Positions 56,801 to 64,000 of a stretch of DNA of 64,000 nt are shown one piece after another. The stretch is taken from positions 50,522,233 to 50,586,232 of the forward strand of contig NC_087067.1 of the NCBI RefSeq assembly GCF_963678635.1, written 5' to 3'. Position 1 is the stretch's first letter, and each line of letters begins with the position of its first letter. The DNA is from Symsagittifera roscoffensis. Lineage: Eukaryota; Xenacoelomorpha; Acoela; Convolutidae. The notes below the pieces were generated by a model. That model was given only the letters and a program-made list of their open reading frames with translations, was not told the DNA's origin and did not search any database. Position numbers and translations under genes: made by a program.

Positions 56801-59800
56801 CTACCTGATAAGTTAGTGTAATCCAGGATGTCAGGCAGGAGTCCCAGACATACATGGATGCCAACATCCCTGAACTTCACATCCTTCATCTCTTGTTCTG
56901 GTTTGTCATCATCATCCGCGCTACTCTTCTTCTTCTTGGAACTCCTGCTGCCACCCTTAGTTGACCTCTTCTGACCCCCCTCACCGTCCTCTCCACTCCC
57001 CTCCGAGTCAAACTCCCCCTCATCCTCCTCCTCGTCTCCTTCAAAGCTGACATCACGCGACCTTTTGCCGCCCGATGACTTCTTTTTGGAGTCTTTCTTG
57101 GAGGATTCTTTCTTTGAGTCGCCTGGCTTAGATGCCGATATCTTCGGAGCATCTTTCTTGTCGTCAACTTTAAACGATTATATGGCAAATTTGATAACAT
57201 TTTTATTACTATGAACCTCAACTCGACATAATTTGTGATGTTAATCTCTAGAAAATGGTGGTAAAATCAAATCGTTGGATGTCAACTATCAAATTTTTTT
57301 CATCCTTTTTTTCAAAATACATAAAAAAGTAAGTTCAAAAAGTTTAATTGAAAGAAAAATCCAATTCAAGACCGGTATAGAACCAACTATATTTTAGATC
57401 ACATATAGGTACTGCCTCTCAGAACCAACTATCTGCTGTCATATGATTTTACCGCTCGGCCAAAATTGGGTATCGGAAAATAAAACAAAAAGAAGTGCTA
57501 TTAAGGTTCTGAGGGAGTCGATTTATTAAAATTACAAGCTCACCCCCCCCCCCCCCTCTAAACCCTCCCCTGACTGTACCTAATTTCTTCTCCATTTCCT
57601 TCTCGTGTTTTTCCCACAGCTTCTTGAATATCTTGTTCAGTCCTTTCGGCTGCTTCACTTTCTTCTCCGACATCACACTCCCCCCATGCTCCACGTGACC
57701 ACCATCCGAGCCCCCCTTCTGGTCCCCAGCCCCAGCCCCTCCCCCGTCGTCATCCGAACAACTCATTTCGAGGCAGTCACTCTCGCCTGTGGAGAAAATT
57801 AAGCCCACGTTATTCAGTCTACTTTACATTCTGTCATATGAAGGCTAAAAACCGACAATTTTCTTTGTAGAAATCATAGCTAAGGAAAAAATTTTATCTT
57901 CAGTATATGAAACTTGCAATGAACGAATATACAGAAACTGATGAAAAAAGTCCATTTGAATCCTGCAATAAAAACTGCGATGGTAGTTAAATTATGTTAT
58001 TAATAAAATTAACCATAGTTTTTGAAAATATTATTTCGAGCTCAGATTTTGGATTATTTTCATCCCATATTTTCGAGTAGTACTAAAATGTCAGATGAAA
58101 TAGGCCCTGTTATGTTTCTATGCATACCTGTGGTCATAGATAATTGTTATTGTCATGGTAAGCGTAAGAAATCAGAGAACTATATTACGCGTAAAAAGAT
58201 CTTTAAATGAAACAAGGATAGCCCGTTACTGTGCAAGTAGCACAGAATGTTCCGACCATAATCTTAAAAAAAATTTTTTTTTCAAATTAGTTTCGTTTTT
58301 TTTCTGCGTGGTGTGATAAAAAGATCTGAACAAAAAATAGAACTTAAGCATATTGGACAGTCATAGTAAAATAGGCCAATTAAAAAACAGTTTTTGCAGA
58401 AAAGTGAAAAAACATCGTTAAAAACTTTCAAAAAATTTTACAAATTCTGATGCAGAATTTTTTTAAGAATTTTGAAATCTTTGTTTCCCAATTCGGCGCT
58501 AAAAAATCCAAAAATTAAATTTACTCAAGCAAAACTAAGTTTGCACGGCCTAAATTGAACATAAGCTATTGTAAACCTGTACGATCACCTTATTAGCGTG
58601 AATTTAAGCCAAAAATATCACGACTCATTCCGATGATTATTTGTGGTATCTGATTTTGCGTGGGAAACAAAAAAAACGAAAAACTAAAACACCCGAATAC
58701 AAAGTTCTTCACATTTTTCAAGTGGTCGGGACAACAATCAAACGTTAAGGCCACAGTTTTTATCCACCACGCGAAGTGCGAACTAAACACTGTTTTTAGT
58801 CGGCTTTTTCAAGCTTACTCAACTCGTTTTCTAATTTGAAATAAAATATTTAAACTATTATTGCACACTTTCAGACTGATTTTGAAAGACGAGTTATCAC
58901 AAATTTATTAGTTGTTGACAATAAAGAAAAAAAATTGGCTGTTAGGGTTTTTCTCTCTAAGAAAGCTTCAATGCTCAACAAAACAGAGTTTCACTCAAAA
59001 ACTCGAGGACACTTTTGATAATCTGATAATTGAAAAATAGTACTTTCAAATATAATAGAAGTCGATCCCATTTTTCGTGACCTAAACGTTTTTGCTTTTC
59101 GAAGGTGGAAATTGCACTCTTTTTAACTTAAAAAAAAAGCACATATCAAACCGCAAAAAAATCAAACTTGAGCGTTAACAATTTTTAGGACTTTCTTTTG
59201 AAAAACAAAAACAATCAAAGGACCATCACGGATTATATGAGAGACTTCAGTGCGTTTATTAACTCTCTCTGAAAAAATTGTTCAGAATCATTGAAGAAAT
59301 GTCATTTAGTAAAAAGTCAAAAAAGTCTAAGCATCTTTCCTTGTAGTTTGTTTACTTATTAGAAAAGCTACCTTCTGCCACTTCCAAATTCTGTCTGTGA
59401 CCTTTGCTTAAAGTTAAACTGGTCAACTTTTTTCCTAAAGGTTTTAGATTTAAAGCAATGCGCCCTTAATTTTTTCTTTGATAACGTTTGAGGGGACAGT
59501 CGAACTCAATTGTATATTAAACATGTGTCAAAAGGCTTACTACATTTCGACTTGCGAAGACCAACACAGTATCGGATCTTGATCGAAAAGTCATTTTTTA
59601 AAATCTTTTTGATTGAAAAAAAAAATTTGGCATATCTATTATTATTGGTATTAAAAAGCAAAAAAACTGATTGATATGCAATACTGTGTTGTACTTCGCA
59701 AGTCAAAATAAAGTAAGCCTCTCTATGTATAACTGAGTTCACCTGTCCTCTCAAACATTTTTAAAGAAAAAAATTAAGCCTGTGTTGCTTTAAATGTGAA

Positions 59801-62800
59801 TAGGTAAACAACCACAGAGAAAAATCCAAACTTTTTGTTTGGATTTTTTTGTTTTTTATAGATATTTCAATTGATTTTTTTTCTGTCAAATGCATTGCAG
59901 GTAAAACTAGCAAAAAAGATACCTTCAATCTGGCGATTATATTGTTCATCTTAGTTTTGTATTTTTGTCACTCTTAACTGATTGCTCGTTTCGTATTGTT
60001 TCTACCTTTGCAATCTGGTTCTAGACTTTTTTCCCGTAAATAATTTTAGTCACAGGACTCCCTTTTCATCTGGACTCATTTACTGGAAGCCTATGTTAGC
60101 AACACATTTACCGCTAGAAATTATTTTTTCTGTGTGTTAGCATTTCAAACATCTGTCGTATACGAATTTATCTTTTAATGTTCGTTTTAATTTTACCAAA
60201 TTGATTTATTAAAATTTCATTTTTTTTGTTCTCATTTTTTTCCTTTTTTTCTGCTTGTTAGGTTTCGGCGTATAAAATATCGGCTTAGTGGTCTCATATC
60301 GCATTATATTGTTTGACGAGCTTTTGTTTCTGTGTGTTTGTTTTTTGAGAGTGAGAGGTACTCGCTAACTTTCTACTACTCTTTGATTTTTTCAGCTTTT
60401 TTTTTCATTTTTTTGACTTAACTGGTTTCGGCCTATGTTTCATTGACATAGTGGCTTCCTTTTGTGCCGTTCGACGAGCAAAAAAACTGTTTTTGTGCGT
60501 GTGTTTTGAGGGCGAGGGGGACTTGATAACAATTTTTCTAGGCTTAAATTTTTTTTCAGCTTTTTTCAATTTCTTTTTTTTTCAGCTTAATAGGTTTTGG
60601 TCAATGCTCTATCAGCTTAGTGGAATCATATTGGTTTATTTGACTCGCGAATAAAGTTCGTGTATTGAGGGTGAGAAAGACTTGATACAGTTTCTTGAAT
60701 TTTTTTCGGCTTAAAGGGTTTTTGTTGAGGTATTTTCGGCTTTGTTACCGCTTGATTAATTTTCTTTTGATACTAACTTTATCTTCTAATGTCTTGGCAC
60801 GTTTTTGTTTTGTCTTGGCACAAAACTAGGCTAGTTCAAAATTTTGACATTTTCGAATTTTCGATTTTTTTTTCGACATAGCCGCTTCCTTGTTTTGTAT
60901 CGCAAGTGGTGCGAAGCTCAGCTTTGCCTGTGTGAAATATTCAAACAGTTTCATTTTATGGTAAATGGGCTCAGTCAACTTGTTTTGCGTAATTTTGAGG
61001 GCAAAAAAATCCGTTTGGGTTTATGTGTTTCAGTTTGGATGGGTCGGAATATCTTTTGAATTTTATGAAATTTTTTATGACAACAGCTTTGTTTTGGGCT
61101 CAACAGGTTTCGACCCAATGTTTCTCGCCTTGGTTGACGCTCGGTAAACGAGTTCCATTTTTAAGTGCTGTTCATAAACTTCATCCCATGCAGAGTTTTT
61201 TTTAATGAAGTTTAAGTTAGCTGTAATTTTTCAACTTTTGTCAAGTTATTTTTTATAAATTAGTTTTTCCAACTCAATTTTTCATAATTTTTTGGCTTCT
61301 GTCTTTTTTTCGTTCACTATTTTATAGCTCAATGTGTTTTTTGCACAAAGTGTTTTTTGCAATGTGTTTTTTTGCTTCACCTCTGTGTAAATTAATTCAA
61401 TCTCCAAACTATTTTTTCATTGTTCCGACCGCTGTTTGTTTTGTTACTCGTATTGTGTCGATTATGAAGTTAGTAAGTATTCGTTTTTTTTCTCTTGTCA
61501 CACCACACACAAAAAAGACATGTTTTTTGTTATAAAAAATAAAAATGTTTTTACAGTTTTCTGTGCAACTGGATATTCTTGTTTGTTCAAGTTGTTTGTC
61601 GCCTCATAATTGTCAACTTACACTCGCAGTGTCCGTCGTGGGGGGAGTCCGACATCAGACAACTGCTCTCACACTCACAGTGGCCATCATGGTCGGGGCC
61701 ACTGGACATGCCACATTCCCCCTCACAGTAGTCACATGACCCACACGAACTGGGGGTGTCCCCATCCAACAAGTTACCTAACATAACAGACAGGTGTCGA
61801 GAATATAACAAAATCATGAGTTTATGTAACAGTTATGCAATGACATAATTTTGAGTTTCCTCAGAATTTCATTTGGTGTTAAATTAGTATGTGAGTCAAA
61901 ATTTTGCTGTTCAATTCGGTAGGTGGACAATTTGTAACAGGCGACAATTCGTAACAAGCGACAATTCGTAACAAGGCATTGGCAAGTAGAATACGCTTGC
62001 ACCGCTTCACTCCGCTGCGCTTACATCCGGCACGAGAGGAATACTGCGCGTGAATCAGTGTTCCCCGCTTAACCTACTGTTACAAATTGTCGCCTGTTAC
62101 GAATTGTCGCCTCACGGTTCAATTCGCGACCTAATTTTAAAGTGTTCTAATTATGATTTTTAGTAAGGAAGTTCGAGCATCCGTCTTAATCATGAGTTGA
62201 GCACCTCAGTCAGGTACTGTGGGTTAAAAATTAGGAACTCAACTTTCAACCGGCGTTCCCGCACAGAGGAGCTAAACTTATGATTGAGACGGATACTCGA
62301 CCCGAAATCATAACTGAACTAAAAAAATCATAATCAAAACACCTGTGCAAATATAACAAAAGGAAGTTCAGGCTTGGTTGACCTCAAAATTAGTTAAATT
62401 AAAACTTAAAAGCAACTCAAATGTACCTTTTTCCAATTTTCGCATCTCTTTCTCTGTAAGTAGGTGGACACACTCCCCATCCGAAGGGACCTCCAGCTTC
62501 TTCAGAGACTTCAGTCTAGGCCTGGGTTCCTTCTTCTTTCCGCCTCTCCCGTCTTTCGAGGAAAACTTCTTCGGCTAAAAAAAAACACCATTTCAATATA
62601 ATTCGTTATTAGTTCAGTGACAAATTGTTGTTAAAATGAATAAAGTGGGATTCAGACTAGTGAAAAAAGCATTAATACAATGCGAAAATTATCAAACTGT
62701 TCGAGATTATTTTATTTTTGTTTTTTCATTTTCTTTGATCGTTTAAAGACTTGTCTCTGGAATCCAGGAACATACAGACAAAAAAGTGTGCTCCTATCCA

Positions 62801-62973
62801 GTGCACAGTTTGGCCTCGCAATGTAAGCTGTTGAAAAAACTAATGCATGGCTTTATCTGTTTTCGATTGTATTTGAACTCTGCAAACCTCGACGTCTTGA
62901 GTTCTGCCGAGACTCTCCCCGTGGAAAGACTCCACTTCTTCCACAGTGGCACGCTGAATCTTACTCCGAGAAC
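52336..62973 (-). CDS. Unrecognised multi-exon protein with Cys-rich, charged and Ser/Gly/Lys repeat parts (5' partial)
   Basis: Exons in transcription order: 62973-62888, 62574-62427, 61777-61622, 57786-57580, 57167-56805, 56441-55750, 55491-54202, 53877-52336. All join with matching phases (1-0, 0-1, 1-1, 1-1, 1-1, 1-0, 0-0, 0-stop) and give 1,493 residues without the N-terminus, which lies beyond the right edge or in an exon not seen. Layout: basic start; Cys/His-rich acidic repeats (about 85-140); a helical basic KIFKKLWEKHEKEMEKK; a Lys/Asp/Glu-rich part; ILDYTNLSGKRLDAAELL (about 310-330); a compact acidic part (about 460-540); an Arg/Ser-rich part; and a GSK-repeat tail (about 990-1493). 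No membrane segment is seen. I recognise no family. A cytoskeletal or scaffold role would be a guess. The join to the last exon is the least certain. Confidence 0.8.
54202..55491 (-). CDS. Repeat-protein gene exon (430 codons, Arg/Ser/Pro-rich)
   Basis: Acceptor tttattttcag|agg; reads RKFRTRWLPDMKRSRSLPDM. It has Pro-rich (PPTAPPPSQS), RSRSRSRSRGRR and Lys/Glu coiled-coil-like (SIDKLEKEKKKEEEKEGKKG) stretches, and ends EMEDGRKS at donor tca|gtaagt (phase 0). A stop 22 bp past the donor would end the protein if the last intron were retained. Confidence 0.87.
55750..56441 (-). CDS. Repeat-protein gene exon (central, 230 codons)
   Basis: Begins GKRLDAAELLMKQKPAPLPR at acceptor gcattag|gc and carries FSRAHSLFGDPPPLRKKK, an acidic run, a basic Ser/Lys run and then a well-formed part: IDRGIQVDQDVDRFDILLAV, DPETGVPLLEGLTAREEEEF, YVSPYVKVVDLKHYRRAVQ. 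Ends GKEHA at donor gcg|gtaggt (phase 0). The low-complexity character is confined to its middle. Confidence 0.87.
56805..57167 (-). CDS. Repeat-protein gene exon (Lys/Ser/Asp/Glu-rich)
   Basis: Acceptor gtttaaag|tt; encodes KKDSKKKSSGGKRSRDVSFE and acidic runs (DEEEDEGEFDSEG), then a non-repetitive end VKFRDVGIHVCLGLLPDILD and YTNLS at donor tcag|gtagag (phase 1). The last 30 residues look folded and would be the best probe for homologues. Confidence 0.83.
57580..57786 (-). CDS. Repeat-protein gene exon (acidic to helical)
   Basis: Acceptor ttctccacag|gc completes the Cys repeat (ESDCLEMSCSDDDGGG). It runs through a Gly-rich part to KGLNKIFKKLWEKHEKEMEK, a likely amphipathic helix, and ends at donor ttag|gtacag (phase 1). 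A poly-C tract of about 14 lies in the intron at 57543-57556. Confidence 0.82.
57787..60240. other. Intron, first part, no features
   Basis: Part of the 3.8-kb intron 61621-57787 of the - strand gene. I see only AT-rich sequence and chance ORFs. Near 60015-60070 the block ctagacttttttcccgtaaa and cacaggactc repeats 41306-41350. Confidence 0.55.
60250..60760 (+). repeat. Degenerate tandem repeat, about 150-160-bp units
   Basis: Three to four units, each with taggtttcgg, an at-rich gap, cttagtgg, atat-g, ttgacgagc (or a variant), tgtgtgttttgag-gtgag and acttgata. Single diverged units occur at about 37725-37790 and 43140-43230. It lies in the intron between the Cys-rich exons. Confidence 0.8.
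60930..61150 (+). repeat. Dispersed repeat shared with VDAC intron 5 (43283-43490)
   Basis: See 43283-43490. It is preceded at 60900-60935 by the hairpin-like gcaagtggtgcgaagctcag ... tttgcctgtgtg block common to SINE ends in this window. Confidence 0.85.
61622..61777 (-). CDS. Repeat-protein gene exon (Cys/His-rich acidic)
   Basis: Reads GNLLDGDTPSSCGSCDYCEG, then two copies of a D/H-rich motif (DHDGHCECESSCLMS and PHDGHCEC). The second copy is completed by the next exon (ESDCLEMS), which supports the splice join. Spaced Cys/His residues suggest metal binding or disulfides, but no known finger spacing is met. Confidence 0.82.
61919..62116. mobile_element. Foldback-type element with reiterated 17-18-bp arms, copy 1
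   Basis: The left arm holds three units of gcgacaattcgtaacaa type and the right arm two inverted units (tgttacgaattgtcgcc). The centre (about 61973-62070) is GC-richer (acgcttgcaccgcttcactc). Flanking ttcaattcg on both sides may be a target duplication, although it does not abut the arms perfectly. It has no coding capacity and lies in an intron of the - strand gene. Confidence 0.75.
62427..62574 (-). CDS. Repeat-protein gene exon (basic)
   Basis: Acceptor in a long T run then tttag|ccg; encodes PKKFSSKDGRGGKKKEPRPR and LKSLKKLEVPSDGECVHLLT, ends at donor aaag|gtacat (phase 1). High Lys/Arg content, with possible nuclear-localisation-like clusters. Confidence 0.82.
62888..62973 (-). CDS. Repeat-protein gene, first visible exon
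   Basis: Acceptor ttgtgtcccag|gt (phase 1); reads SRSKIQRATVEEVESFHGES and ends GRTQDVE at a weak donor gag|gtttgc (phase 0). An incomplete first codon proves at least one more exon upstream. The donor is non-consensus, so the end is less certain. Confidence 0.65.
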
Positions 62974-63121
62974 CTGGGACACAATTGCAAACATACTTCA
63001 ATTTGAATAAGTAGAAAAACTTTGCTGAACATCCCCGGGGTGACTAAAATAGCTAGTCGTACAATTCTCTGGCCTATACATTTCATACATTTAAAAGATT
63101 GCATGAGGATTTTATATAACT
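62974..63121. other. Intron upstream of the first visible exon
   Basis: AT-rich; no exon, promoter or other site seen. The 5' part of the - strand gene must lie further right. Confidence 0.5.
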
Positions 63122-63452
63122 AGCATTCTCTGCTTAAGTAAATAAAATTTCACCTTGAAAAAAAACAGCAAGATGCCTAAATTCTTATGATTGACGTTTT
63201 CAATCGACTTACACATTTTTAAGGTTCACTTAAGCATTCTCTGCTTAAGTAAATAAAATTTCACCTTGAAAAAGAAACAGCAAGATGCCAAAATTCTTAT
63301 GATTGACGTTTTCAATCGACTTACACATTTTTAAGGTTCACTTAAGCATTTTCTGCTTAAGTAAATAAAATTTCACCTTGAAAAAGAAACAGCAAGATGC
63401 CAAAATTCTTATGATTGACGTTTTCAATCGGCTTACACATTTTTAAGGTTCA
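63122..63452. repeat. Tandem repeat, 111-112-bp unit, three copies
   Basis: Units start at 63122, 63233 and 63345 with agcatt-tctgcttaagtaa and end with acatttttaaggttcac. They differ at only a few positions, so the array is young. Confidence 0.96.
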
Positions 63453-63504
63453 CCACAGTAGGTAATATTACATGTCTTTTGCATTCGCATGTGAATGAAA
63501 CCGT

Positions 63505-63780
63505 TAAGCGACAATTCGTAACGACAATTTGTAACAGGCGTCATTTCATAACAAACGACAATTCGTCAAAATAATTTAAGCGGGAAACACTAATATATGC
63601 GCTTTATTCCTCTCTTGTCGAATGTAGGTGCAGCGGAGCGAAGCGCAGCAAGCGTATTCTACTTGCCAATGACTTGTTACGAATTGTCGCGTGTTACGAA
63701 TTGTCGCTTGTTACGAATTGTCGCTTGTTACGAATTGTCACCTGTTACGAATTGTCGCCTATTACGAATTGTCGCCCTAC
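63505..63780. mobile_element. Foldback-type element with reiterated 17-18-bp arms, copy 2
   Basis: The left arm has three or four imperfect units and the right arm (63675-63775) six units of tgttacgaattgtcgc. The centre is the reverse complement of the centre of copy 1 (gcagcggagcgaagcgcagc), so the two elements are inserted in opposite orientation 1.4 kb apart. Arm unit number differs between copies. Possible flanking duplication accg-ttaa. Confidence 0.78.
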
Positions 63781-64000
63781 CGATTAAAACTCCACCTCGG
63801 GAAAAATTGTGCATCACAAGTGAATCACATGTTCAATCATGTAAAATAACATCATGATTTTTTATCGTAATTTATTTAGAATCTCCACGAAGTTTTTTTT
63901 CGTAATTTATATGTTTGTTCATGTGATTTCACATTTTGGCTCATGCGAAATCACATGCCTGATTTTGAAAATTTGTCAAAATTTGTATGAATGCAGGATA
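63781..64000. other. End of window, no feature
   Basis: AT-rich sequence with several scattered words for gtgaatcacatg/catgcgaaatcacatg that can pair as inverted repeats (about 63815-63955). No gene is seen. Confidence 0.4.

Noticed and set aside
63660..63780. Regular 17-18-bp repeats that could suggest a CRISPR array
   Set aside because: The units are nearly adjacent without unique spacers, they have an inverted partner arm, and the genome is eukaryotic.

Overview
This is an AT-rich stretch of invertebrate (metazoan) genome. Nothing is bacterial or viral: the genes are broken by long GT-AG introns and embedded in LINEs, an LTR retrotransposon family, tRNA-derived SINEs and small inverted-repeat DNA transposons. 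The sequence alone does not let me name the species.

Two host genes can be built exon by exon. (1) On the + strand, a six-exon mitochondrial porin (VDAC) gene runs from 32856 to 44961. Joined, the exons give exactly 283 residues, the size of animal VDAC1. (2) On the - strand, a gene of at least eight exons runs from 62973 (its 5' end is beyond the right edge) down to a stop at 52336. Every intron phase matches and the product is at least 1,493 residues. It has a Cys/His-rich acidic segment, charged Lys/Asp/Glu segments, a conserved-looking central part and a roughly 500-residue Ser/Gly/Lys tail of GSK-type repeats. I do not recognise this protein. The two genes converge across 44962-52335, which is filled with decayed repeats.

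The left 18 kb holds two adjacent copies, in the same orientation (- strand), of one decayed Ty3/gypsy-type LTR retrotransposon: copy A 1-7804 (its pol end is cut by the window) and copy B about 8190-18078. They share frameshifts and nonsense codons, contain a duplicated nucleocapsid segment, and copy B has lost the integrase catalytic core. At 20898-24721 lies an almost perfect 1,912-bp head-to-tail tandem duplication with no recognisable gene. At 25603-27250 are rearranged pieces of a jockey/CR1-type LINE. At 27762-31920 (- strand) is a longer CR1-like LINE with an SGNH-esterase ORF1, a 2A-like motif at the start of ORF2, an APE endonuclease and a YADD reverse transcriptase, all frameshifted.

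The introns and the intergenic space carry many repeats. These include a 404-bp hAT-type MITE with a perfect 8-bp target duplication (46547-46950); a 591-bp element with 17-bp inverted termini and a different perfect 8-bp duplication, just upstream of VDAC exon 4 (38222-38812); a tRNA-Leu(CAA)-like SINE family; several intronic minisatellites; and two foldback-type elements whose arms are arrays of a 17-18-bp motif (61919-62116 and 63505-63780). The most interesting points are the broken 2A motif in the LINE, the unrecognised multi-exon Ser/Lys repeat protein, a possible in-frame 15-nt microexon in VDAC, and the undescribed inverted-repeat elements.
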